Source: Murdochiella massiliensis
GTDB lineage: Bacteria > Bacillota > Clostridia > Tissierellales > Peptoniphilaceae
DNA: 64,000 nt
Assembly: GCF_900059565.1 (NCBI RefSeq)
Contig: NZ_FIZW01000002.1
Location: 682,001 to 746,000, forward strand
Direction: 5' to 3'
Each line of letters begins with the position of its first letter. The stretch's first letter is position 1. Shown here in pieces: positions 43,253-52,041 of the stretch. Both the position numbers and the translations under genes were made by a program. The notes under the pieces are model-generated. The model saw only the letters and a program-made list of their open reading frames with translations, was not told where the DNA came from and made no database searches.

Positions 43253-43472
43253 AACCGCACCAATGGTATTTCCGGCGTCGCTGCGCTGATTTCGACGCCC
43301 GAAGAACGCATTCATTTACCGCAGTTCATTTCGCCCTCACCACTATGCTGCCAGATTTTCTACCCACGAACAGCGTTTTCACGCCGAAACGGAACAGCAT
43401 GCCGCCGAAGATCACCCTCTGCGCACTAAAGGTGTAGTTCTATCGCGTATCGTGACCAAATAGCATGCTAAA

Positions 43473-44339
43473 TCACAGCTCCCGCCAGGAACGCGGACGA
43501 TAGGCTTGCCAGCGACGAGCCTCTTCAATTTGCTGCAGCATGTGGGCACGATCTCGGTTAAAGGTACCGCCGACGGGAACGGGATTGGACGCGTGATTGG
43601 AGCGGAAAATCGTCCCTTCGCTATCCACCTGTTCAATGAACCGCTTCATTTCATCTAAAATCTCCTCATCGCTGATAAGCGTGAATCGACCTTCTTTGAC
43701 GTCGTCATAGAGCGGGGCGCCAGGGCTCAGATGCAAGCTTAAAAAGGAAACATATGCCGGTTTAGACAGGCTGATGGCCTTTGCACTTTCGTTAATATGC
43801 AGGTCACTTAATGCTTGTTCACCCAGTCCAAAAATGAGTGTTACCGAGGTATCGATGCCGTTGCGCTTTGCCTTCAAGACGGCCTCCACATAGTCTGCCT
43901 GCGTCTGCTTTTTATGAATGCGTTGCAGGATTTCATCGGAACCGCTTTCCAGACCCAGATAAATCATCGTCAAACCCAATGCGCGAAGCTGCTGCAATTC
44001 TTCATCACTTTTCGCCAGCACATCCCGAACCGTGGCATAGGCCGTTGCCCGCTCGAGGTAGGGAAAGTGCCGTTGTGCCGTTTCCAGAATCTCGACCAGA
44101 CGCGGCGTGGGCATAACCAGGGCATCGCCATCCGCAAGGAAAATGCGGCGAAGCGCCGGCCAATGCGTTGCCACTTCCGCAATATCCGCCAAAATATCCT
44201 CCTGGGAACGCATGAAAAAGGAATCCTTTTTATACATGGAGCAAAAGCGGCAGGTATTCTGTGCACATCCCACCGTACATTGCAAAATGAACGAAGATGC
44301 CTCCGAGGGAGGCCGATAAACATCACCGATATATTGCAT
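43473..44339 (-). CDS. radical SAM protein (Elp3/HemN-like), function unknown
   Basis: A 288-residue radical SAM enzyme. The cluster motif is CAQNTCRFC (C-x4-C-x2-C), the longer first spacing known from a set of Clostridial radical SAM proteins. Other features: ADGDALVMPTPRLVEIL, YLGLESGSDEILQRIHKKQT (SAM-binding face) and VTLIFGLGEQALSD. No extra iron-sulfur cysteines or substrate-binding domain are visible. The substrate cannot be inferred from neighbours (MFS transporter, repeat island). Confidence 0.85.
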   Translation of the reverse strand: MQYIGDVYRPPSEASSFILQCTVGCAQNTCRFCSMYKKDSFFMRSQEDILADIAEVATHWPALRRIFLADGDALVMPTPRLVEILETAQRHFPYLERATAYATVRDVLAKSDEELQQLRALGLTMIYLGLESGSDEILQRIHKKQTQADYVEAVLKAKRNGIDTSVTLIFGLGEQALSDLHINESAKAISLSKPAYVSFLSLHLSPGAPLYDDVKEGRFTLISDEEILDEMKRFIEQVDSEGTIFRSNHASNPVPVGGTFNRDRAHMLQQIEEARRWQAYRPRSWREL

Positions 44340-44358
44340 TGCATCTCCTTTCCTGCGT

Positions 44359-44453
44359 CAGATGGGCATCGCCTACCCAGATGGGCATCGCCTACCCAGA
44401 CGGGCATCTCCTACCCAGACGGGCATCGCCTACCCAGACGGGCATCGACAAAC
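44359..44453. repeat. 19-bp tandem repeat
   Basis: Five copies of a unit like CAGAYGGGCATCGCCTACC start at 44359, 44378, 44397, 44416 and 44435. They lie directly upstream of the radical SAM gene start (44339), where its promoter or leader should be. Confidence 0.9.
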
Positions 44454-44469
44454 AGCCGTCGCTGAACAG

Positions 44470-44498
44470 TCACCGCACAACGGTTTCACGTAACACGC
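44470..44498 (-). pseudogene. duplicate of the MFS gene 3' end
   Basis: On the minus strand GTGTTACGTGAAACCGTTGTG encodes V-L-R-E-T-V-V (written in parts: GTGTTACGTGAAACC, GTTGTG), then CGG and a TGA. The MFS gene ends V-L-R-E-T-A-V-stop 64 bp upstream. Confidence 0.6.
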
Positions 44499-44536
44499 AG
44501 CGGATATCACCAACATTAACGCCGGCAAAACGAGCA

Positions 44537-45781
44537 TCACACAGCGGTTTCACGTAACACGCGCCGATGTGTCCACGCCATCAATGCGAGCAAAATAAGC
44601 ACATAAAGCGGCAAAAGCGAAACGGAAAGGCTCCGGGCAAGAACGCCGAAAAGGGGCGGCAAAAAGCAGGAGCCGACATAGGCGCATGCCATCTGCATGC
44701 CGATCATCGCTTGTGAATGAGCTTCACCAAAATGTGCCGGCGTGGAATGGATAATGCCGGGATAAATCGGTGCGCAGCCCAATCCCATCAGCACCAGGCC
44801 GATAAGAGCGAGCATCGTGGGCAACGATTCCGCATGATTTGCCCAAAGCATACCACAAAACAGGCTCATTCCTAGAAAGGTAAGGCCGAGACCGATGGTC
44901 AGAAGACCACCGCGAATAAGAGCATCGTCATCAAAGCGCAGCGAAAGAAAGCCGGAAACGGCTCTTCCGCCGGTAATGCCAAGATAAAACAGGCCGGCAA
45001 AACCGGCAGCCATTTCCGGATCCACGTCGATGGCCAGAGAAAGGAAACTGCTCGCCCAGAGACCAACCGTCGCTTCCAGCGCGCTGTAGGAAAAGAAACA
45101 GAGTAGTATCGCTTTAGCGCCGGGAAGGGAAAGAATCGTGGAAAGCCCTGTTGTCGAAGCGGGCTTTTTCTCCAATTTTCCCTCCGATGTTTTCTCCGAT
45201 TTTTCCTCTGATTTCGCCGCCGGGAGCTGCGTGTCCGCCTGTTTCCACAATGGCAACGTGAAGAACAAAACGGCGCTCAAAACAACCTGGATCACGCCAA
45301 CACTGCGATAGCCGTTTGCCCATCCCCATCCATGGGTTAGGCAAAGCCCCATCAGGTACGGCCCAAGCGATGCCCCGACGCCCCACATACAATGCAGCCA
45401 ATTCATGTGCCGACTTTCGTAATGCAAAGCAACATAATTATTTAAGGCGGCATCAACGCTCCCTGCGCCTAATCCGTAGGGAATGGCCCAAAAACAGAGT
45501 TGTATAAAAGAGGACGAAAGAGAAAAGCCGAGCAGCGCGATTGCCGTGAGGGACACACTAAACGCAGTAATGCGACCGGTTCCGAAACGGCGATTTAATC
45601 GGTCGCTGAGCAAGCTCGACACAATTGTTCCGGCGGAAATGATCATGGCGATTATGCCGGCATAGGAAATTGGAACGCCAAGGCTCGGATAAAGACTCGG
45701 CCATGCAGCGCCAAGCAGGGCATCCGGAAGGCCGAGGCTGATAAAAGCGAAATAGATGATAACCAGAAGAAGTTGCAGCAA
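44537..45781 (-). CDS. major facilitator superfamily transporter
   Basis: Twelve hydrophobic segments over 414 residues, with the MFS loop motif DRLNRRFGTGR between helices 2 and 3 and a GxxxGP-like WGVGASLGPYLMGL in helix 5. A charged central loop (KSEEKSEKTSEGKLEKKP) separates the halves. It resembles the FucP/YfkF-like sugar or metabolite branch (start LLLVIIYFAFISLGLPDALLG, cut here), but the substrate is unknown. The gene end is partly duplicated downstream. Confidence 0.85.
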   Translation of the reverse strand: MLQLLLVIIYFAFISLGLPDALLGAAWPSLYPSLGVPISYAGIIAMIISAGTIVSSLLSDRLNRRFGTGRITAFSVSLTAIALLGFSLSSSFIQLCFWAIPYGLGAGSVDAALNNYVALHYESRHMNWLHCMWGVGASLGPYLMGLCLTHGWGWANGYRSVGVIQVVLSAVLFFTLPLWKQADTQLPAAKSEEKSEKTSEGKLEKKPASTTGLSTILSLPGAKAILLCFFSYSALEATVGLWASSFLSLAIDVDPEMAAGFAGLFYLGITGGRAVSGFLSLRFDDDALIRGGLLTIGLGLTFLGMSLFCGMLWANHAESLPTMLALIGLVLMGLGCAPIYPGIIHSTPAHFGEAHSQAMIGMQMACAYVGSCFLPPLFGVLARSLSVSLLPLYVLILLALMAWTHRRVLRETAV

Positions 45782-45974
45782 GAAAACTCCTTTCGGGGTG
45801 ATGTCCTTCCATTACACATTAGCCGGCAAACGACCACCTTGTAAAAAGCGCCCCATGAACAATCGCCCGATGAATACGGTCGGGCAGACGATCATCCTGC
45901 GAATGATCACCCGGAAGAGTTAGCCGATTATGAACACCATGAGGACAGTCACCATGCCAATTGTCGACCGCGTA

Positions 45975-46928
45975 CTATAATCCGGCAGATCGCGCGACTT
46001 CCTTTAAGGCATTGGCTGAGGCAAGCAGTTTTTCCTGCTCTTCATCATTCAAAACCAGGGGCACATGAACCCCTGCGCCCTCTTCTCCAACGATGACCGG
46101 CATGCTCAAACAAATGCCGTCAACACCGTATTCGCCGTGCATCATCGTAGACACCGGCAAGATGGAGTGTTCGTTCATGACGATGGCCTTACAAATGCGA
46201 ACGACCGACATCGCAATGCCGTAATAGGTCGCGTGTTTTTTAGCGATGATTTCATAGGCGCTGTTGCGTACCTCATCAGCAATACGCTCCATGGCCTCCT
46301 GGTGATTAAAATGGCCGCGCATCTCGCAAAAATCGTTCAGGGGAATGCCGGAAACATTGGTACTGCTCCACGCAACCATCTCGCTGTCCCCGTGCTCACC
46401 AATAATAAAGGAATGTACGCTTCGGCTGTCCACATCAAGATGTTCACCAAGTGCCGTCTTTAAGCGCGCCGTATCCAGCACGGTACCGGATCCGATCACT
46501 CGCTGTTCGGGAAGGCCGCTCAGCTCCAACGCCGCTAACGTCAGAATGTCGACGGGATTGGATACCACCAGCAAAATACCGCCATAGTTGCGTTTCTTAA
46601 ACTCGGGCAGAATGCTTTGAAAAATGCGGATATTCTTGTTCACCAGATCCAAACGCGTCTCTCCCGGCTTCTGCGCAGCGCCTGCCGTCACCACGACAAT
46701 GGCCGCGTCCATGATATCCGCATAATCGGCAGCGTACACCTTCACCTGCCCGACAAAGGGAACGCCGTGAGAAATGTCCAGGGCCTCGCCTTCCGCCTTT
46801 TCCCGGTTCACATCCACTAACGCGATTTCCGAAAACAATCCGCTTTGCATCAACGCAAATGCGGACGATGAACCGACAAAGCCGCAGCCGACAACAGCGA
46901 CTTTTCGATTATCCACTCTATTTGTCAT
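45975..46928 (-). CDS. ldh: L-lactate dehydrogenase
   Basis: NAD-dependent reduction of pyruvate to lactate. The Rossmann motif is VAVVGCGFVGSSSAFAL; the coenzyme loop with the substrate-polarising Arg is AAQKPGETRLDLVN; the catalytic His is in FIIGEHGDSEMVAWS; the substrate-binding Arg region is GSGTVLDTARLK. 317 residues is normal. It lies nine bases after the P-type ATPase gene on the same strand, so both may be in one transcript. Confidence 0.96.
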   Translation of the reverse strand: MTNRVDNRKVAVVGCGFVGSSSAFALMQSGLFSEIALVDVNREKAEGEALDISHGVPFVGQVKVYAADYADIMDAAIVVVTAGAAQKPGETRLDLVNKNIRIFQSILPEFKKRNYGGILLVVSNPVDILTLAALELSGLPEQRVIGSGTVLDTARLKTALGEHLDVDSRSVHSFIIGEHGDSEMVAWSSTNVSGIPLNDFCEMRGHFNHQEAMERIADEVRNSAYEIIAKKHATYYGIAMSVVRICKAIVMNEHSILPVSTMMHGEYGVDGICLSMPVIVGEEGAGVHVPLVLNDEEQEKLLASANALKEVARSAGL

Positions 46929-46937
46929 TCGTTCCTC

Positions 46938-48977
46938 CTAATATGCCTTTGATATCCCTGTATCGCTTCCGCCAACACGCAGGCATCGCATCGCATTTAA
47001 AACGGCCAAAATCATAACGCCAACGTCCGCAAAAATGGCAAGATACATGCCGGCAAGTCCGAACGCTCCCAGTAATAAACAGACGAACTTGACCGTCAAG
47101 GCCAAAATAATGTTCTGCTTTACAATACCCAAACAATGTCTCGAAATACGCATCGCCTGCGCAATTTTCAAGGGGTCGTCATCCATCAAGACGACGTCCG
47201 CCGCTTCGATGGCGGCGTCGGAGCCCATCGCGCCCATGGCGATGCCGATGTCGGCCAGCGCCAGCACCGGTGCGTCGTTAATCCCGTCACCGACAAAGGC
47301 CAGCTGCTCACTCTTATGCTTTCTCTGCAGGAGGCGCTCCACATTTTCTACCTTGCCGTCCGGAAGAAGCTCGCTGACCACCTCGTCAATACCGAGTTTC
47401 TGCGCAATTTCCTGCGCCACTTTATCACTGTCGCCCGTGAGCATGACCGTGTGATGAATTCCTACGGTTTTCAGCTCCTGAATGGCTTTCGAAGCGGTGG
47501 GCTTCAGTCGGTCAGAAATGACGATATGACCGGCATACTCGCCGTCCAGTGCCATGTGGATAATCGTGCCCGTCATGTGGCAATCTTGATACGCCACGCC
47601 CAGATACTCCATCAGTTTATCGTTGCCGGCGGCCACTTCGATGCCGTCGACCCGTGCCAAAACGCCCTTTCCGCTGAGTTCCTGAATATTGGTCACACGA
47701 TCCGTATCAATTTTCTTGCCGTAGGCGCGCAACAAACTCTTGCTGATGGGATGCGAAGAAGCGCTTTCCGCGAGCGCCGCCAGTTCGATGAGCCGATCTT
47801 CTTCACAAATGGCATGGTGCAGCGCGTTGACTTCAAAAACGCCCTGCGTAAGCGTGCCTGTTTTATCCATCACGAGGATGCCGGTTTTTGACAGAAGCTC
47901 AAGGTAATTGGAGCCTTTAACGAGTATACCGGCGCGGCTCGCTCCACCTATGCCGGCAAAGAAGCTCAACGGAATGCTGATGACCAGCGCGCAGGGGCAG
48001 CTGATGACGAGAAAAGTTAACGCACGATACAGCCAAACCATCCATGCGGCAGGCAGTTGCAGGATGAATAGGCGCACCAACGGTGGCAGGATCGCAAGCG
48101 CCAGAGCGGCAGCGCAAACTGCCGGCGTATAGACGCGGGCAAAGCGCGAGATAAATTCCTCGGATTGCGCCTTGCGGGAGCTGGCATTCTCCACCAAATC
48201 GAGAATTTTCGATACGGTGGATTGTTCAAATTCCTTGGTCGTACGAATGGTCAGCACGCCGGTCATGCTGAGACATCCGCTGAGGACTTCCTCTCCTTCG
48301 TGCACGTCTCTCGGCAAACTTTCACCGGTCAGCGCTGCTGTGTTGAGGCTCGACGTGCCTTCCACAACCACACCGTCCAGAGGAATCTTTTCGCCCGGAT
48401 GCACCATAATGTGACTTCCTACCGGCACATCATCCGGATCCACTTTGACCCACTCGCCGTTACGCTCAATGCGGGCATAGTCTGGACGAATGTCCATCAG
48501 GTCGCTGATGCTGCGGCGGCTTTTTCCCACCGCATAGCGCTGGAACCATTCGCCGATCTGGTAAAACAGCATGACGGCAATAGCTTCCAGGTAATCACCG
48601 TCTTCGATGATGGCAAGCGTCATGGCACCGATGGTCGCTACCGCCATCAGGAAATTTTCATCGAAGAGTCGTTTGTTGCGCACGCCAAGCAGAGCCTTTT
48701 GCAAGATGTCGTAACCGATAATGCCGTAATCCACCACGTAAAGTGCGAAGCGCAGGCCCCTTCCTGCTCCGGGAAACAAGGACGCATCGAGCGTTGCAAA
48801 GGCCTCGGCAGGAAGCAGTTCCAGCACAAAGAGCAAAGCCGCACTGGCGAGGATGCGTTTGAGCATGATGCGTTGTTTTTTCGGCATGTCGTCCGGCTTA
48901 TTTTTCACCCGGATGAGCAGGGTGCAGGCCATGACGATGACGACCAAGAGCAAAATGCTCGTGATAATTTTTCCCAT
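46938..48977 (-). CDS. heavy-metal P1B-type ATPase (Zn/Cd/Co class likely)
   Basis: Exports a heavy metal with ATP. The intramembrane metal site is CPC in LVISCPCALVISIPLSF; the phosphorylated Asp is in VMDKTGTLTQG; actuator TGES is in AALTGESLP; HP motif is in SSHPISKS; GDGINDAPVLA is the hinge. The last helices contain ADVGVMILAVLNAMR, which fits the ZntA/CadA type rather than the copper type. There is no N-terminal metal-binding domain; a separate HMA protein is encoded upstream (49225-49443), and an ArsR regulator further up. 679 residues. Confidence 0.92.
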   Translation of the reverse strand: MGKIITSILLLVVIVMACTLLIRVKNKPDDMPKKQRIMLKRILASAALLFVLELLPAEAFATLDASLFPGAGRGLRFALYVVDYGIIGYDILQKALLGVRNKRLFDENFLMAVATIGAMTLAIIEDGDYLEAIAVMLFYQIGEWFQRYAVGKSRRSISDLMDIRPDYARIERNGEWVKVDPDDVPVGSHIMVHPGEKIPLDGVVVEGTSSLNTAALTGESLPRDVHEGEEVLSGCLSMTGVLTIRTTKEFEQSTVSKILDLVENASSRKAQSEEFISRFARVYTPAVCAAALALAILPPLVRLFILQLPAAWMVWLYRALTFLVISCPCALVISIPLSFFAGIGGASRAGILVKGSNYLELLSKTGILVMDKTGTLTQGVFEVNALHHAICEEDRLIELAALAESASSHPISKSLLRAYGKKIDTDRVTNIQELSGKGVLARVDGIEVAAGNDKLMEYLGVAYQDCHMTGTIIHMALDGEYAGHIVISDRLKPTASKAIQELKTVGIHHTVMLTGDSDKVAQEIAQKLGIDEVVSELLPDGKVENVERLLQRKHKSEQLAFVGDGINDAPVLALADIGIAMGAMGSDAAIEAADVVLMDDDPLKIAQAMRISRHCLGIVKQNIILALTVKFVCLLLGAFGLAGMYLAIFADVGVMILAVLNAMRCLRVGGSDTGISKAY

Positions 48978-48999
48978 ATTGTTTCCTTTCTATGGTGGA

Positions 49000-49222
49000 T
49001 GGTGGATCTAAGGTGGATGTCGGGTCTAAGGGGAATGGCGGGCCTAAGGGGAATGGCGCTGTTTGACCCTGGCCAGTCGCAAAATCGTCCGTTAGCCAGG
49101 GATGTTTCCCTTTGTTGAACCCCTGGCTATCGGCTAAAAAGGCGATTTGCCAGGGGTGGTTGGTCTGTAAGGTACGCCGCCTCCGGCGGCGATTTCCATC
49201 CGCCGGCCGAAGGCCGGCTCCT
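49000..49222. repeat. GCCAGGG array 3 plus double-hairpin element B5
   Basis: Short direct repeats of CTAAGGGGAATGGCGGGC type lead into GCCAGGG/CCCTGGC hairpins with words at 49094 and 49148 (54 bp apart) and inverse words at 49068 and 49130. Then comes the double hairpin CGCCGCCTCCGGCGGCG, ATTTCCATC, GCCGGCCGAAGGCCGGC (49175-49220). It separates the HMA gene from the ATPase gene within the same direction of transcription. Confidence 0.85.
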
Positions 49223-49224
49223 GG

Positions 49225-49443
49225 TCAATACTCGATCGAGCAATCCGGTTCAATTTTTTTGCACGCCTTATACACTTCGTCCATTACATCCTGTGCGTCA
49301 GCGCCGTCGGCAAATTTTACTGTCAATTTTTGCATCATGAAATTGATGCTTGCTTTTTCCACGCCGGCTGTTTTGTTGGCTGCTTCTTCCATCAAGTTAG
49401 CGCAATTTGCGCAATCGACTTCAATCGCATACGTTTTTTTCAT
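49225..49443 (-). CDS. small heavy-metal-associated (HMA) domain protein
   Basis: A 72-residue ferredoxin-fold metal carrier with the CxxC site at Cys11 and Cys14 (IEVDCANCANLMEEA). It ends CKKIEPDCSIEY, a form often seen in HMA proteins encoded beside Zn/Cd ATPases. It probably passes metal to the ATPase encoded 250 bp downstream, replacing the N-terminal domain that the ATPase lacks. The ATG at 49443 follows AAAGGAG. Confidence 0.9.
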   Translation of the reverse strand: MKKTYAIEVDCANCANLMEEAANKTAGVEKASINFMMQKLTVKFADGADAQDVMDEVYKACKKIEPDCSIEY

Positions 49444-49635
49444 GTTTTTCTCCTTTTGTAATACCTTTTTGTGATGCGCCTCGCCGCTTTCCAAACCGGG
49501 AGAGTCTTTGCGTTCCTCTTCTCTGGAACGTAAGATTTCTAAGGGACCGTAGGATTTTCCTTGCTTTCCCAGCAAAGTCAGCCGACGCTTTTCTGAATAT
49601 GTACGAGATGCACCGATTTCACTACGATTCTACGT

Positions 49636-49693
49636 TTAAGCACTTGTTTAATTGTCGTGCCTAAATTATAATATCGAGTAAGCGGAAAGTCAA
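49636..49693 (-). promoter_or_regulatory. promoter of the HMA/ATPase genes with candidate ArsR operator
   Basis: On the minus strand TTGACT (49693-49688), a 17-base spacer and a perfect TATAAT (49670-49665) make a strong promoter. Just after the expected start is an imperfect palindrome TTAAGCACTTGTTTAA (49636-49651), with the TTAA...TTAA ends and CA...TG seen in metal-sensor ArsR operators. It lies about 190 bases before the HMA gene. Confidence 0.6.
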
Positions 49694-49727
49694 TAGTTTC
49701 CTGTGATGGCATGCAAGAAAGGTCGAG

Positions 49728-50024
49728 TTGTGTCCCTTTCTCCACGATTCGTGTTTTTGGGACACAACTTGAGGCTCTTAGTCCGAAAAGTGTGTCCCTA
49801 TTTTCGCGTTTTGCGTTTTTCGGACACAAAAGGTGACTACCGTGCAGCGAAAGTGTGTCCCTATTTTCGCGTTTTGCGTTTTTCGGACACAAAAGGTGGC
49901 TACCGTGCAGCGAAGGCATGTCCCTATTTTCACGTTTTGCGTTTTTCGGACACAAAATCCACCATTGCTCCATGAAAATCGTGTCCCTATTTCGCACTTT
50001 ACGTTTTTTCGGACACAAAAGGTA
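49728..50024. repeat. GTGTCC/GGACAC hairpin array, 62-63-bp period
   Basis: Five units start GTGTCC (one ATGTCC) at 49730, 49792, 49855, 49918 and 49981. Each ends about 30 bases later in GGACACAA, forming a hairpin with loop CTATTTTCGCG, TTTTGCG, TTTTTC. Linkers such as GGTGACTACCGTGCAGCGAA are partly shared. The array sits between the HMA promoter and the ArsR gene. Confidence 0.92.
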
Positions 50025-50152
50025 TCATTTCACCACAAATGGGTCGAAAATAACCTCAGCAAACCAAATAAACCTTAGCACGCGTGCATAACGACAACAA
50101 GCCCCGCAGGACGAAAAAGAACCAAGCAAACAAAAATAGAAGAGAGGTCAAT

Positions 50153-50518
50153 ATGGAAAACAAAGCCATGCCCAAGCATCCGCCGGCGCCGCCGGAGCCG
50201 GATCGCATCAAGCGTCAGCTGCAGATTGTGAGCGATTTCCAAATTGTGTCGGATATATTTAAGCAATTGGGCGATACGACGCGCATCCGCATTTTCTGGC
50301 TTTTATGCCACCATGAAGAATGCGTACAGGATATTTCGGCGCTGCTCGAAATGTCCAGTCCCGCCATTTCACACCATTTGCGGCCTTTGCGTAACAGCAA
50401 TCTGGTGGTCAGTCGCCGGGAAGGAAAAGAAGTGTACTATCGAGCAGCGGACAATGCCCAGAGTCAGCTTTTGCATCAGATGATTGAGCAGGTCATGGAG
50501 ATTGCTTGCCCGAAATAA
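50153..50518 (+). CDS. ArsR/SmtB-family metal-responsive repressor
   Basis: Winged-helix repressor of 121 residues. The DNA-binding region is QDISALLEMSSPAISHHLRPLRNSNLVVSR (helix-turn-helix around SSPAISHHL, wing REGKEVYYRA). The start of the domain LGDTTRIRIFWLLCHHEECV has a cysteine where CadC/SmtB types have a metal ligand, and the C-terminal helix NAQSQLLHQMIEQV has a His that could complete an alpha-5 type site. It is divergent from the HMA and ATPase genes, its probable targets. The ATG at 50153 follows AGAGAGG. Confidence 0.88.
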   Translation: MENKAMPKHPPAPPEPDRIKRQLQIVSDFQIVSDIFKQLGDTTRIRIFWLLCHHEECVQDISALLEMSSPAISHHLRPLRNSNLVVSRREGKEVYYRAADNAQSQLLHQMIEQVMEIACPK

Positions 50519-50616
50519 GAGTCAGCACAACCGGAACGACGAGGCCAACACAACCAAGCTGTACGACAAGCGGAATCGGCGAGTCAGCACAGCACAGCGC
50601 GGCCGTCCCCACAACC

Positions 50617-52041
50617 TCACGACGAAAACGGCAAGGTAACCCGGATGGTCGTGCCGGCAGAGGAACTTTCGACGACGCGAAGGGTTCCTTGATGCAATTT
50701 AACAATCTCGCCGGCAAGAGCGAGCCCTAAACCGACGCCTCCCTGCTGGCGGCTGCGAGACGAATCCAAACGATAAAACGGCTGAAAAATGGTCTCCCAA
50801 TCCTCTTCGGGAATACCGAAGCCCGTATCCGTAAGGGTGACAACAACGCCCGATTCGAGTGCACAGTTGGTGAATCCCGAGACGTCATCCGATGTTGAAA
50901 CCGCAACATTAAACGCGGCAGTACCGGCTGTGGCGCTGCCGTGCGCAGCAGGAACGCTGCAACCAGCCTCTCCGGGCGCGGCGGCGACGTCGCCTGCGAT
51001 AGAAACCGAAAGCGAAACACTGCCGCCGGGACGATTGTATTTGATGGCATTTTCCGTAAGGTTGAAAAACAGGCGAGAAAGCAAACGGTCGCTGGCAAGA
51101 AGCGAAACATCGTCGCCACCGAAGGAAAGAGCGACCTGCTTCTGTTCGGCAAGCGGCGTCAGATCCGTAACAATTTCCTCCAGCATCGGCAAAAGCGAGA
51201 CATGATCTGTGCGCGGAATGTGTTGAGCGCTGCTCATCTCCAGAAGAATTGTCACTGTTTCCGCCAAACGTTCCGTCTGCTCCCGAAGTGAAGCGATGAG
51301 CTGTGTCAACTCCTCATCCGTATCGGGATGTTCTTCGACAAAGGCATCCAAGCGCATTTGTAAAAGAGCAAGCGGCGTACGCAATTCATGCGCGGCATTG
51401 CCGGTAAACTGGCGCTGTGCGGCAAAAGAGGTGTGCAGGCGGTCAAGCATTTCGTTAAACGAATCCGCGATCGAACGAAATTCGGTAAGCGTATCCGTGC
51501 TGACGTGCATATCTTCGAGATTCGTCAGCTGAACCTTTTCAATCTGACGTGAAAAGTCTTCCAGCGGACGTAGCGCACGGCCACTAACAAAATAGGCAAT
51601 AATGCCGCTGAGTAGTGTTACACCGGCTGTCACGTACCAATTGGTAAGGGTAAACCGCGCTTGTGCCTCATCAATGACAATCGTCAGGTTCTTCTCGCGA
51701 CTCATTCCCTGCGGATCAAACGATGCCTGCGGCGTTTCTCCCGGCACCGGCGTCTCGCCTGAAGGCAGGTTCTGCGATAAGTCCGGCGACATGCCCGATG
51801 TCTCGCCTGATGGCCTGTCCGGCGACAAGTCCGGCGACAAACCCGGCACGACATGCGCCGAGCTGTCGGATGTAGCATCCTCCGAATCCAGGTGCAATTC
51901 TAACGCTTCAATGTTTTTTCCGATTTCTTCCATGCGACGAAGGCCTGAGCCTCCCAGTAAGACCATCATGGTCATGCAGCTGATGGCGATGAGTAACGAG
52001 GTCATCAGGGCAATGCGCCACTGTAAAGAACGACGAATCAT
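50617..52041 (-). CDS. sensor histidine kinase with external Ser/Pro-rich loop and an ATPase-lid insert
   Basis: A 474-residue membrane kinase. Two membrane helices (about 10-30 and 134-155) bound an external region of about 100 residues, half of it a repetitive Ser/Pro/Asp/Gly/Glu stretch (LSPDLSPDRPSGET and variants). HAMP follows, then the phosphoacceptor His218 in FTGNAAHELRTPLALLQ. The ATPase domain has NLTENAIKYNRPGG (N box), DTGFGIPEE and GVGLGLALAGEI, but between the N box and DTGFG a non-conserved Ala/Gly/Ser-rich piece of about 50 residues (349-397) is inserted. The response regulator gene overlaps it by four bases. Confidence 0.9.
   Translation of the reverse strand: MIRRSLQWRIALMTSLLIAISCMTMMVLLGGSGLRRMEEIGKNIEALELHLDSEDATSDSSAHVVPGLSPDLSPDRPSGETSGMSPDLSQNLPSGETPVPGETPQASFDPQGMSREKNLTIVIDEAQARFTLTNWYVTAGVTLLSGIIAYFVSGRALRPLEDFSRQIEKVQLTNLEDMHVSTDTLTEFRSIADSFNEMLDRLHTSFAAQRQFTGNAAHELRTPLALLQMRLDAFVEEHPDTDEELTQLIASLREQTERLAETVTILLEMSSAQHIPRTDHVSLLPMLEEIVTDLTPLAEQKQVALSFGGDDVSLLASDRLLSRLFFNLTENAIKYNRPGGSVSLSVSIAGDVAAAPGEAGCSVPAAHGSATAGTAAFNVAVSTSDDVSGFTNCALESGVVVTLTDTGFGIPEEDWETIFQPFYRLDSSRSRQQGGVGLGLALAGEIVKLHQGTLRVVESSSAGTTIRVTLPFSS

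Noticed and set aside
49578-50018. 146-residue open frame on the minus strand with repeated CPKNAKRENRD
   Set aside because: It is the 63-bp (21-codon) GTGTCC array read through; it also crosses the HMA promoter.
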